DNA of 64,000 nt from Thalassolituus sp. UBA1087 (GTDB lineage Bacteria > Pseudomonadota > Gammaproteobacteria > Pseudomonadales > Oceanobacteraceae): NCBI GenBank assembly GCA_002314145.1, contig DCCG01000009.1, positions 62,001 through 126,000 of the forward strand. Direction: 5' to 3'. Below, piece by piece: positions 8,493 to 17,731 of the stretch. Below the pieces are notes generated by a model that saw only the letters and a list, made by a program, of their open reading frames with translations, ran no database searches and had not been told where the DNA came from. Each line of letters begins with the position of its first letter. Positions within the stretch are counted from its first letter, which is position 1. Made by a program: the position numbers and the translations under genes.

Positions 8493-9731
8493 ATGCGTGT
8501 CGCCACCCTGCAACAATATACCACTGGCCTTAATGGCATCCTGAATAACCAACAGGAAGTCAATAAAACCCAGCAACAGGTGTCTACCGGACGCCGGGTA
8601 CTGACCCCCGCGGACGACCCGATCGCCGCAACCAAAATCCTGCAGCTGCAGCAGGATCTGGCCTTAAATGAACAATATACCCGCAATATGACCGCGGCAG
8701 AAAACCGGCTCAATCTTGAGGAAGCCACGCTGCAGTCCATTACCGAAAACATTGCCCGGGTAAAAGAACTGACCGTACAGGCCGGCGACGGTGCTTATAC
8801 GATTGAAGATCGTCAGGCCATTGCGGCTGAAATTTATCAGCTACAGGAAGCGCTGGCGGATCTGTTTAATACCCGCGACGCCAATGGTGAGCATATTTTT
8901 GCCGGCTTTAAAGGCGGCAGTGAACCCTTTGTTAAAGCCCCTAACGGACGCTATGAGTTTAAAGGGGATGAAGGCCAGCGCTATCTGGCCATTGGCGCCA
9001 CCACCACCGTGGCTACCGGCGACAGTGGTAAAGGGCTGTTTGTCGATGTGGAATCAGCAAAGAATACCTTTACCACCTCATTAAATCCTCTGAATACCGG
9101 CACACTGCAGGTGAACCCCGGGTTTGTAACGGATGAAGAAGACTATGCGGAGTTTTATCCGGACGACCTGATTGTGACATTCAATCCGGAATCCGCGATC
9201 GATCCGCCCGGACCAAACTATACGGTACGCCGGGCGTCGGATAATCGTGTCGTAGAAGGGCTGGCCAATAAAGAATACTATTCGGGCGCGGATATCAGTG
9301 TTGCCGGAATGCAGCTGGTATTAAGTGGTGAACCCGAGCCCGGTGATGAAGTATTGGCAAAATCATCACCCAAACAAAGTATTACTGATACCCTATACCG
9401 GCTCACGGCGGGGCTGAACACCTTGCGTGATAACCCGCAGGATTCTGCCACCCTGGATGTCCTGCTGGAAGATACCCTGAATAATCTGACCAGTGCCCAG
9501 ACATCCATTTCAGAAAAAGTCAGTGACCTGGGTGCCCGGCTGAATGTCGTTGAGAACACCAGTAATCTGGCCGCTGATGTCAAGATCGTCAACCAGGAAG
9601 TCTTATCCAAACTGTCGGATGTTGACTTCGCCGAGGCGGTCAGCCGTCTGTCCATGCAGACCTACCTGCTGGAAGCTGCTCAGCAAAGTTATACCACGAT
9701 TTCACGTCTGTCTCTGTTTAATCAGTTATAG
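8493..9731 (+). CDS. flgL: Flagellar hook-filament junction protein FlgL
   Basis: A 412-residue second junction protein, somewhat longer than the enteric form. The N-terminus (RVATLQQYTTGLNGILNNQ) and the VSTGRRVLTPADDPIAA motif near residue 30-45 are diagnostic. The C-terminal helix VSRLSMQTYLLEAAQQSYTTIS is conserved, matching flagellin-type coiled ends. It begins 10 bases after flgK with an AGGAG site. A middle module (nt about 9160-9370) resembles one in FlgK. Confidence 0.96.
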   Translation: MRVATLQQYTTGLNGILNNQQEVNKTQQQVSTGRRVLTPADDPIAATKILQLQQDLALNEQYTRNMTAAENRLNLEEATLQSITENIARVKELTVQAGDGAYTIEDRQAIAAEIYQLQEALADLFNTRDANGEHIFAGFKGGSEPFVKAPNGRYEFKGDEGQRYLAIGATTTVATGDSGKGLFVDVESAKNTFTTSLNPLNTGTLQVNPGFVTDEEDYAEFYPDDLIVTFNPESAIDPPGPNYTVRRASDNRVVEGLANKEYYSGADISVAGMQLVLSGEPEPGDEVLAKSSPKQSITDTLYRLTAGLNTLRDNPQDSATLDVLLEDTLNNLTSAQTSISEKVSDLGARLNVVENTSNLAADVKIVNQEVLSKLSDVDFAEAVSRLSMQTYLLEAAQQSYTTISRLSLFNQL

Positions 9732-9739
9732 TAACGGGT

Positions 9740-9801
9740 GAGTGAAGTCGTCTGGGGCTGCTTAACACGCAGTCTCAGGCTTGCCTGATAGAGCGTCACT
9801 C
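9740..9801 (+). repeat. Nested inverted repeats after flgL
   Basis: GAGTGA at 9740-9745 is complementary to TCACTC at 9796-9801, enclosing a small TCAGGC/GCCTGA hairpin (about 9774-9788). It could end the flgJKL transcript, but there is no clear T run. The remainder of the 482-base gap to fliC (to 10213) holds a sigma-28 promoter and no convincing gene. Confidence 0.3.
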
Positions 9802-10108
9802 CTCCATCAATCTTTTTTCTGCTTCCTGAAATCTGCCTCTGAATTGCTGCCACTGACAAAGTCGCCCATTGCGCCTTTCATTAACCATGCTTTCTTCTGA
9901 GTGAACCATTGAGTACCCGATTGACGGTTTTCTGTCGTTTTGGTTTTCGTGCAACAGTGGTAACTTTCTGCCTACAAAAAAATGACGCTTAAGGGCCATA
10001 TATCCCGCCGTTTTCAACGCGTTTTTTACCTTTTGTTACGAATCAGGCCGGTTAATAAGGTTGTTGTTAAACCGGTTGTTTATTTCTCTGGCTGCTTAAA
10101 AAAAGTCC

Positions 10109-10135
10109 TAAAGGTATCTGTTTCTGTGCCGTTAA
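10109..10135 (+). promoter_or_regulatory. Sigma-28 (FliA) promoter for fliC
   Basis: TAAAGGTA (10109-10116), an 11-base spacer and GCCGTTAA (10128-10135) match the FliA consensus TAAAGTTT-N11-GCCGATAA. The predicted start near 10142 leaves a leader of about 70 bases, with AGGAG at 10200-10204 before the fliC ATG. Confidence 0.87.
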
Positions 10136-10213
10136 CAGGTATGACAAGGTCAGGCGGAGCCGATGAGCATCATCGCGATGCCGGTTCCATAAGTAGGTAC
10201 AGGAGAATCCACT

Positions 10214-13108
10214 ATGCCTCAAATTATTAATACCAACATTGCGTCCATTAACGCTCAGCGGAACCTGGACAAGTCCCAGTCCGCAAACCAGCAGGCTCTG
10301 CAACGTCTGTCTTCCGGTCTTCGTATTAACAGTGCGAAGGATGACGCCGCAGGTCTGGCAATTTCCACCCGTTTCACTTCTCAGATCAACGGTCTGAACG
10401 TCGCAGTACGTAATGCCGGTGACGGTATCGCACTGGCACAGACGGCTGAAGGTGCCCTGGGTTCCATGAACGACAACCTGCAGCGTATCCGTGAGCTGGC
10501 GGTACAGTCTGCCAACGCCACCAACTCTGACGTTGACCGTGAAGCTCTGCAGGCAGAGGTTGATCAGCTGGTTGCTGAGATTACCCGTACCTCTGAAGAA
10601 ACCGACTTCAACGGCCGTAAGCTGCTGGATGGTTCTTTCTCTGCCACCTTCCAGGTAGGCGCGAACGCAGGTCAGACTGTCGATATCTCTATTGCAGAAT
10701 TAACCGCTGATAAGCTGGGGGCTTCCGATGCATCCGGTGTCAGTGCGATTGGTGTTAATGCTGCGCTGGGTAATGGTGACCTTTCTATTAATGGTGTGGA
10801 TATTCAGGCGACCCAGGCGACCGACGATACCGCATCCACAGTTAATGGTGCTAATTCTGCTATCGCAAAAGCTGCAGCCATTAACAAAGTGTCTGATCAA
10901 ACAGGCGTAACAGCTTTTGTTAATGAAAACACGGCTGTAGGTACTAAGCAGGTAGCGCAACAGGAAGACGGGGTTCTTACGCTGAATGGGGTTGCGATTA
11001 ACATTCAGACGTCGACAGATGCAGCCAGTTCGCGTGCATCTGTCGTGGAAGCGATCAATTCCGTAGCTAAGCAGACCGGTGTAACCGCGGTCGATACCGG
11101 CAGCACCTCAGGAGGTGTAGAGCTGGTAGCGGCAGATGGACGTAACATCGATATCGATTTCTCTGGTTTTACCTCGGATGAAATCGCCGCACAGGCAACG
11201 GGCCTGGCTGAAGAAGATACTTACGTAGGTGGTTTTACTCTGGTATCTCAAGACGGGCCGATTCTTATTGAAGGTGGCGATGGCAGTGGCATTGGTGATC
11301 TGTCGAACTCTGGTTTGACCGAAGGTACCTATGATCAGGGGATTGCATCGGTTACCACAGAAAATACAACGTACAGTACAACAATGGGGACGTTAACGAC
11401 CACTGGTACGGCGTTTAATAACGTGGTGACTGATGGTACTACAGCGATCAACCAGGACTATACCTATACAGCCACGGTAGGAGAAACCACCACCACCCGG
11501 CAGGTTCCGGCAGCAACCAATCTCGAGGATGCCGTCGCCTTCTTGGCGAACGACATTAACGCTAATATTAGTGGTATTACCGCTTATGAAGAAGTCTCCG
11601 GTGATCTGACTAACGCTGCATCATTGGCAGGTGAGCAAATCACTATTGGTGGTCAGAACTTCAACTTGCTGTCTGCGGATGCTGACGGTATGGCGGATCT
11701 GGCCGACCAGATAAATACCCGTGATTTTGGTGCGAATATCGAAGTAACCGCCACCCATGACGGTGCTTCTACGGACACTATCTCGTTAAGTATTAAAAAC
11801 TTTGCGGCAACCAGTGTTGGTATAACGGTCGACGCTGACGGCGATTACACCTTTGATCCGTCCGGGGCTGTTGGTGCTACCGCGCTGGAAGCGGCTGGCT
11901 CTAACGTGCAGGGTGAGGTGAAGTACTTCACGGAGAATGGGGATGAGGCAACAGTTTCTCTGTCTCGTGATGTTGATGGTGGTGCTGATGAATTACTGGC
12001 AGATACGGATCTCTCTGCAGCCGGTACGAAATATTCCGCGCCGAATGGCCTTGGAGAGGGTGACTTGACCATTAATGGGGTTGCTATTTCTTCAGCTAAG
12101 GCTTCCGAGGATACTGCTTCTGCAACCGTTGCCAGTGATGGCGAAACCATTTTGTCTTCTTCAAAAGAAGCATCAGCTATTTCTGTGGCGGCCGCGATTA
12201 ATGACGTCTCTGATGAGACTGGAGTCACTGCTGAAGTTCTGGCCACTGTAATTGTTGGTAATAATGCAGGGGCTGCGGAACCGACCACTACAGGGTATGA
12301 AATTGGTGATCAGGGCGAGCTTTACATTAATGGTGTCAATCTGGGGAATGTGACTCTGGCGGATACCGGTGATGGTTCAACCATTGATACCGATAAAGCG
12401 AAAGCGGATGCCATCAACCTGATTAACCAGTCTGCAGGTAAAACCGGTGTAACTGCCGTTGATAACGGTACTTCGATCACCCTGACTGCTGAGGATGGCC
12501 GTAACATATCCGTAGCAATTAACGATAAATCAGGTAATACCGGCAGTAACCAGGGAATTGGTGCTCTGTTCGGTCTGAGCGCTGATGTGGATGGTATTGG
12601 TGAAGCGGTCTTCGGTGATACCGGTACTAACCCAACGGGCTTGTCAATAGAAGCTCAGACTTACGAAACAACCGTTGGCAAGATCAAGTTGAGTTCTGCT
12701 TCTGAATTTGAAGTGAATGTGGGAACCAATGGTAAGGAAGAACTGGACGCCCTGGGCTTCCAGGCTGGTACCTTTGGTGGTGGTGAAGATGGCCAGTTCC
12801 TCAAAGACATTGATATATCGACCTTTGAAGGTGCTCAGGCGGCGATCACTGCGGTGGATAACGCCATTGCACAGGTTGCCAGTCAGCGTGCTGATCTCGG
12901 TGCGATTCAGAACCGGATGGAATCGACTGTAAGTAATCTGCAGATCACGTCTGAAAACCTGAACTCTGCGAACTCTCGGATTCAGGATGCTGACTTTGCA
13001 GCGGAAACGGCTGAACTGTCACGTACTCAGGTTCTGCAGCAGGCAGGTATTTCAGTACTGGCTCAGGCTAACGCTTCCGGTCAGCAGGTTCTGTCCCTCC
13101 TGGGGTAA
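10214..13108 (+). CDS. fliC: Flagellin FliC (giant, 964 residues)
   Basis: Filament subunit, about twice the size of common flagellins. The D0/D1 ends are fully conserved: N-terminal INTNIASINAQRNL and LQRLSSGLRINSAKDDAAG, C-terminal NLNSANSRIQDADFAAETA and a QQVLSLLG end. The LQRIRELAVQ segment recognised by TLR5 in other flagellins is present. The 600-residue centre contains four flagellin-IN-like repeats starting near residues 188, 253, 616 and 701; the first resembles the third and the second the fourth, suggesting duplication of a two-repeat block. It has its own sigma-28 promoter and is the only flagellin gene in the window. Confidence 0.97.
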   Translation: MPQIINTNIASINAQRNLDKSQSANQQALQRLSSGLRINSAKDDAAGLAISTRFTSQINGLNVAVRNAGDGIALAQTAEGALGSMNDNLQRIRELAVQSANATNSDVDREALQAEVDQLVAEITRTSEETDFNGRKLLDGSFSATFQVGANAGQTVDISIAELTADKLGASDASGVSAIGVNAALGNGDLSINGVDIQATQATDDTASTVNGANSAIAKAAAINKVSDQTGVTAFVNENTAVGTKQVAQQEDGVLTLNGVAINIQTSTDAASSRASVVEAINSVAKQTGVTAVDTGSTSGGVELVAADGRNIDIDFSGFTSDEIAAQATGLAEEDTYVGGFTLVSQDGPILIEGGDGSGIGDLSNSGLTEGTYDQGIASVTTENTTYSTTMGTLTTTGTAFNNVVTDGTTAINQDYTYTATVGETTTTRQVPAATNLEDAVAFLANDINANISGITAYEEVSGDLTNAASLAGEQITIGGQNFNLLSADADGMADLADQINTRDFGANIEVTATHDGASTDTISLSIKNFAATSVGITVDADGDYTFDPSGAVGATALEAAGSNVQGEVKYFTENGDEATVSLSRDVDGGADELLADTDLSAAGTKYSAPNGLGEGDLTINGVAISSAKASEDTASATVASDGETILSSSKEASAISVAAAINDVSDETGVTAEVLATVIVGNNAGAAEPTTTGYEIGDQGELYINGVNLGNVTLADTGDGSTIDTDKAKADAINLINQSAGKTGVTAVDNGTSITLTAEDGRNISVAINDKSGNTGSNQGIGALFGLSADVDGIGEAVFGDTGTNPTGLSIEAQTYETTVGKIKLSSASEFEVNVGTNGKEELDALGFQAGTFGGGEDGQFLKDIDISTFEGAQAAITAVDNAIAQVASQRADLGAIQNRMESTVSNLQITSENLNSANSRIQDADFAAETAELSRTQVLQQAGISVLAQANASGQQVLSLLG

Positions 13109-13113
13109 CAGAG

Positions 13114-13147
13114 AGCTGATGGGGGAGGGACTTACCTTCCCCCAGCT
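13114..13147 (+). terminator. Strong hairpin between fliC and flaG
   Basis: AGCT plus GGGGGAGGG (13114-13129) pairs with CCTTCCCCC plus AGCT (13135-13147). No T run follows. It could trim or attenuate the fliC message before flaG, or protect the fliC 3' end, rather than act as a full terminator. Confidence 0.5.
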
Positions 13148-13176
13148 GCTTAACTGAGGAACCAGAGAGGTGATTT

Positions 13177-13554
13177 ATGAGTGAGCTGAAACTGAATATT
13201 GTTGATCAACCAGCTGTATCACCTTCAGTTGTGAAAGGAGCATCAGAAAAGTCTGATCATGCTTCTGCCACAGGTGCGAAAAGCGGCAAGGTTTTGCCAC
13301 CGGCAGAAGGTCCGGTGACTAAGCTGAGCCAGGATGAGGTTCAGGAAGCCGTATCCCGCATCAATGAATATGTACAGCAAACAGAACGCACACTGGACTT
13401 TCAACTGGATGAAGACAGTGGCAGAACAGTAATCAGGGTGTACGACAAATCGTCGTCAGAGCTGATCCGGCAGATTCCGAGCGAACTGGCTCTTGAACTG
13501 GCGCAGAAATTGAATGATGAGGAACCGACTTTATTGTTCAGTGCTCAGGTTTGA
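13177..13554 (+). CDS. flaG: Flagellar protein FlaG
   Basis: A 125-residue protein of the FlaG family, which influences filament length in Pseudomonas and Campylobacter relatives. The N-terminal half is low-complexity and charged. The C-terminal half has the family core: QQTERTLDFQLDEDSGRTV followed by YDKSSSELIRQIPSE near residues 66-105. It sits between fliC and fliD as is usual in polar-flagellated gammaproteobacteria. An AGAGAGGTG ribosome site precedes the ATG. It is probably read through from the fliC promoter past the hairpin. Confidence 0.93.
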   Translation: MSELKLNIVDQPAVSPSVVKGASEKSDHASATGAKSGKVLPPAEGPVTKLSQDEVQEAVSRINEYVQQTERTLDFQLDEDSGRTVIRVYDKSSSELIRQIPSELALELAQKLNDEEPTLLFSAQV

Positions 13555-13573
13555 TGACTTTTTAACCAAACCC

Positions 13574-13600
13574 TTAAGACTCCCCTGTACTGGCCGATAA
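13574..13600 (+). promoter_or_regulatory. Sigma-28 (FliA) promoter for fliD, inside the flaG terminator
   Basis: TTAAGACT (13574-13581), 11 bases, then a perfect GCCGATAA (13593-13600). The -10 element lies at the top of the hairpin that ends the flaG transcript; transcription would start near 13607, in the right arm, so the new message cannot form the hairpin. Confidence 0.82.
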
Positions 13601-13618
13601 AGCTGGTACAGGGTTTTT
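13583..13618 (+). terminator. Rho-independent terminator after flaG
   Basis: CCCTGTAC (13583-13590) pairs with GTACAGGG (13606-13613), extended inward through GT wobbles and a GC/GC pair, followed by TTTTT. It overlaps the fliD sigma-28 promoter. Confidence 0.75.
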
Positions 13619-13645
13619 GCGTTTGGGCGCCCGAGGAGTGTTTTT

Positions 13646-16600
13646 ATGCCATCTATTGAATCGTTAGGACTGGGCTCCGGTGTTCTCACCTCGGATCTGG
13701 TAGAACAGCTGATTACCGCTGAAAGGGAAGTGACTGACATTCGTCTTGACAGTCGTCAGGAGCTTACCGAAGCCAAAATCACAGCGTATGGCGAAATTCA
13801 GTCGATGATGGCCGATATTCAGGCGGCAGCGAATAAGTTATCCAGTCCGAGTCTTGTCAGTTCAACAACGGCTACGTCTTCGGATGAAAGTATCCTCACT
13901 GCAACCACATCCAGCCTTGCCGATCCCGGCAGCTATTCAGTAGAAGTGATTAATACTGCTAAAGCGCACGCGCTGGCAACAGAGAGTTTCAGTAGCTTTG
14001 ATGAAGCGGTGGGCACAGGCAAGCTGATCTTTTCATTCGGCCAACTGAACTATGACGGCAGTGGTGATGTCATGGGGCAGGAGGTTAATGCGGATCGTGC
14101 AAGCCACACGATAGACATTAATGAATCCAATCGCTCGTTGAGCGGTATACGGGATGCGATTAACAATGCCAACATGGGTGTGTCAGCCAGCATTGTAAAT
14201 GATGGTAGTGGCTACCGTCTGTTGATGACATCCAATGAAACGGGTGTTGAAAATGCGATCCGGATTGAAGCTCAGGATGAGAGCGGAAACCTTCTGACAT
14301 CCGGACTTGCGGCCCTTTCGTTTAATGAAAGTCAGACTATGTCGTCGGGCCTCACTCAGACGGCCGCTGCAGAAGACGCACAGCTTCAGGTGAATGGCCT
14401 GATGATCACCCGTGACAGTAATGTGGTTGATGAAGTAATTCCGGGCGTATCACTGAACCTTCAGGGGGCCGATGTTGGTAAACAGGTGACTGTGTCTGTC
14501 TCTGCTGATACAGAAGACTTAACAGAAACGCTGCAGAACTTTATTGATAGCTATAACAATCTGAAAACCTTCGTGGATGACCTCTCGTCTTATGATACGG
14601 ACACCCAGCAGGCGGGCTTGCTCACCGGCGATTCGACCATCCGCTCTATGATGACCCAGATACGGAATCTGATCAGTGAGCCAATTGTAGGGTTAAACGG
14701 CAGATACCGCTCATTAACGGAATTGGGTGTTAATACTGACCGTAACAATGAATACCAACTGACCTTTGATACCTCAGAATTCAATAGAGCGATAAGCAGA
14801 GACAGATCGTCTCTCATCGGGTTGTTGTCCAAATCCGGGACAACAACAGACAGTCAGATTACCTACGTTAATGACTCCATTAATACCAAACCCGGTACTT
14901 ATGATATCGAAATTACACAAATTGCCACGCAGGCAAAATATGAAGGTCAGTCTCTTGCTTTGCTGGACTTTTCTTCACCGGTTGTCATCGATGAAAGCAG
15001 TAACAGGTTCAGTATTAATGTCAACGGAACCAGTGCTTCAATTGAACTGACGCAGGGCAGTTATACTTCGGGCGAAGATCTTGCTAAGCAAATTGCTTTA
15101 CAGATCAATAGCAACGAAACACTGAGAGCTTCTGGCAATACGGTATCAGTGGACTACGATGCGGATGATCTTAACTTTTCAATAACATCTAACCAATATG
15201 GTTCATCCTCCCAGGTATACTTTTCATCAGTTGGTGATAATGTTTCCAATGTTCTGGGGTTCAACAGGACAGGGCAGGGCTCTTATCAGGGAATAGGCTT
15301 ATCCACTCTGAGTGCCGACGCTTTCAATGGCGAAGGTGCAATGACTTTGCAGGGAAGTACCACTGTCAGCGAAAGTGCCGGGATCAATTTCGCGGCCAAT
15401 AATGCCACCTTTGCCCTGGATGTGGATGGTGCGGGGCCAGTTAATGTGACCGTTGACCTTGATGCCAGTGGTCAGGATCTTAACGGTGATGGTGTATTCG
15501 GAGACCGGAAAGATACCCTGCAGGCCATTCAGACAGCTATTGATGCGCAGCCAGGGCTGAATGGATTGGTGACAGCTTCTTTTGATAGTAGCGGTTATCT
15601 GCGTTTCGAAACGAATGACGTGGGCAGTGGCAGAAGCATTGAAATATCTTCCGCAGGTACCTCGAGCACAAATACTTCTCTGGGCCTGGATGCAACCCTG
15701 GGGCCTCAGACCAACGGAAAAGATCCCGGAATTACGTTTGACTCGCCGGTTGAATTTGGTGTTCAGGTTGATGGTATAGATAGTCTTAATAAAGTATCAG
15801 TACCTGCCGGAAACTATCTTACTGGTGAAGCACTGGCTACCGAAATTCAGAATCAGATAAACGCTACTCTGAGTACTGACCCCAATTTCACTGGGGTTGT
15901 GAAAGGGGCTGAAACAGCGACAGGAACAAGAGACATATCAACGGCGGTTGATTTCAGTGCAGCCAATGCCGGATTTGTATTGAATGTGTCGGGAAATGAA
16001 CAGGAAATAATTATTAATGGCAATAGTGGTGACAATATTGCTGATATTCAATCTGCACTGGATAGCGCTTACGGTACGGGGGTCGTAACTGCAGCACTGG
16101 ACAATACCGGGTTGAAACTCACCACCGTAGCGACCGGGCACGAAGAATATATTGAAGTTAATAGTGATGGTCGTGGGACGAGGACATCTGAGTTTGCAGA
16201 TATCTCATCTGGTATTGATTTCAGCGGCGGACAAAACGCTACCTTCACATTAACCATGGATAGTGTGGATATCAATGTTGATGTCAGCGGAGATGGAAGT
16301 GTCGGTGGAAATAATGCTGAATCAAATCTTACGGTGATTCAGCAGGCACTTGATAGCGCTCTGGTTGCAACCGGACAGTTCGACGCCGGAGATATAAAGG
16401 CAAAAGTCAGTGAAGCAGGAAGCCTCTATTTTGAAACTCAGTCTAAAGAGGGCGTTAAAACAGCGGCGACTTTTGGCGCTTCAGCCTCTCTGGAAGTTAA
16501 AAATCTGGGAGGAACTGCCACATCATCTCTGGGCCTGACGGCAGAAAGCATAAGTAATGGTTATGATGGCATAGGGTTGGTAACCAACGACAGAGCATTT

Positions 16601-17602
16601 GGTTATGACCTGGATACAAATGTTGAATATGTGTACGACCCGGAAAATGATATCGGCTCATTTAACATTACGGTTGGCGGGCAGGGGACAAGTGTCGGCT
16701 TCACTGATCTGGATACTGCAGCTATTTCGCATCTAGGGCTACAGGATGCCAGTATCTATTCACCCGTTATCGCTTCCGGCAGGGATGTTGCCGGCAAAAT
16801 TAACGGTGTTGAAGCCACTGGATCGGGACAATTTTTAAGAGCGGTTGACGGTAATCAGGATGCAACTAATGGTTATTATCTCGGTGATGTTGCTGCTGAC
16901 TTCAGTTCCCCGGTCAATATCGACTCTACGAATAATACCTTTACGATTGCTGTTGACGGCGTAGAAGCTGAGGTATCCCTGAATCAGCCGGCAACCTATA
17001 ACAGTGGTGCGAGTCTCGCTCAGGCGTTGCAGAAGGCCATTAATGATACGCCCGCGTTTTACGATGAAGATTTAGGGGTAAAAGTCGAGTATACCGACGA
17101 CACCAGCTCTTATGCTTATGGCAAATTTGGTATTATTTCGGCTTCTACCGGCGCATCTTCCTCTGTTGAGATAAAAGCTGTTTCAACTGGTATTGCCGAA
17201 ATCTTTGGTTTTACACTCGGGAAAGGTGATGGCGAAACCGGGAAGGCCCAGGTTGGTCAGATCGATGACGCCTCAGGTATTCGTCTGAAAGTAACGGGCG
17301 ACAGGTTAGGAGATCGCGGAAGCGTCACTTATATCTCAGGATTCGGAGATCAGCTTAAAACCATTATGGATGGTTTTCTGAATGGTCAGGAGAGTGTGAT
17401 GTCGACTCGCCTGGCTGCCCTTGATACGGATCTGACGGCGATTGATGAAGACAGAGAAAAGCTGAACGCGAAAATGGAAGCGCGTGAAGCGAGACTAAGG
17501 TCTCAGTTTCTTTATAATGATTCTATTATTCAGACGCTGAATTCGACGCTGGATTTCGTTGAACAGCAGTTTGCTGCCCTGAACGGTAATAATAATGACT
17601 GA
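13646..17602 (+). CDS. fliD: Flagellar filament cap protein FliD (giant, 1318 residues)
   Basis: Filament cap (hook-associated protein 2), about 2.5 times the usual length. The N-terminus (IESLGLGSGVLTSDLVEQLI) and the C-terminal coiled region (TRLAALDTDLTAIDEDREKLN ending in LDFVEQQFAALNG) are standard FliD. The middle holds two families of repeats, each in three copies. One has the form FSSPV-ID with a following SG-LA-IQ-IN (nt about 14966, 15730, 16900); the other has the form I-DFSA-NATF-L-VDG with an IQ-ALD segment (about 15381, 15935, 16205). An EF-hand-like loop DLNGDGVFGD starts at residue 611. Base use matches the neighbours. Confidence 0.95.
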   Translation: MPSIESLGLGSGVLTSDLVEQLITAEREVTDIRLDSRQELTEAKITAYGEIQSMMADIQAAANKLSSPSLVSSTTATSSDESILTATTSSLADPGSYSVEVINTAKAHALATESFSSFDEAVGTGKLIFSFGQLNYDGSGDVMGQEVNADRASHTIDINESNRSLSGIRDAINNANMGVSASIVNDGSGYRLLMTSNETGVENAIRIEAQDESGNLLTSGLAALSFNESQTMSSGLTQTAAAEDAQLQVNGLMITRDSNVVDEVIPGVSLNLQGADVGKQVTVSVSADTEDLTETLQNFIDSYNNLKTFVDDLSSYDTDTQQAGLLTGDSTIRSMMTQIRNLISEPIVGLNGRYRSLTELGVNTDRNNEYQLTFDTSEFNRAISRDRSSLIGLLSKSGTTTDSQITYVNDSINTKPGTYDIEITQIATQAKYEGQSLALLDFSSPVVIDESSNRFSINVNGTSASIELTQGSYTSGEDLAKQIALQINSNETLRASGNTVSVDYDADDLNFSITSNQYGSSSQVYFSSVGDNVSNVLGFNRTGQGSYQGIGLSTLSADAFNGEGAMTLQGSTTVSESAGINFAANNATFALDVDGAGPVNVTVDLDASGQDLNGDGVFGDRKDTLQAIQTAIDAQPGLNGLVTASFDSSGYLRFETNDVGSGRSIEISSAGTSSTNTSLGLDATLGPQTNGKDPGITFDSPVEFGVQVDGIDSLNKVSVPAGNYLTGEALATEIQNQINATLSTDPNFTGVVKGAETATGTRDISTAVDFSAANAGFVLNVSGNEQEIIINGNSGDNIADIQSALDSAYGTGVVTAALDNTGLKLTTVATGHEEYIEVNSDGRGTRTSEFADISSGIDFSGGQNATFTLTMDSVDINVDVSGDGSVGGNNAESNLTVIQQALDSALVATGQFDAGDIKAKVSEAGSLYFETQSKEGVKTAATFGASASLEVKNLGGTATSSLGLTAESISNGYDGIGLVTNDRAFGYDLDTNVEYVYDPENDIGSFNITVGGQGTSVGFTDLDTAAISHLGLQDASIYSPVIASGRDVAGKINGVEATGSGQFLRAVDGNQDATNGYYLGDVAADFSSPVNIDSTNNTFTIAVDGVEAEVSLNQPATYNSGASLAQALQKAINDTPAFYDEDLGVKVEYTDDTSSYAYGKFGIISASTGASSSVEIKAVSTGIAEIFGFTLGKGDGETGKAQVGQIDDASGIRLKVTGDRLGDRGSVTYISGFGDQLKTIMDGFLNGQESVMSTRLAALDTDLTAIDEDREKLNAKMEAREARLRSQFLYNDSIIQTLNSTLDFVEQQFAALNGNNND

Positions 17603-17731
17603 TTGTAAAGCCTTCGTTTATTTTTGTGAGATATATCCTACATTAAGTTAAGTTAGTATTTACTATAAAGCTTCCATATCATTGTAGCTGAACAACTTAT
17701 GCCGTCGTCCAAAATCCAACCGGGAGAAAAC

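Noticed and set aside
9796..10230. Two short frames (minus 9796-10017, plus 9982-10230) in the flgL-fliC gap
   Set aside because: No good ribosome sites, no family resemblance, and the second overlaps the fliC promoter and start.
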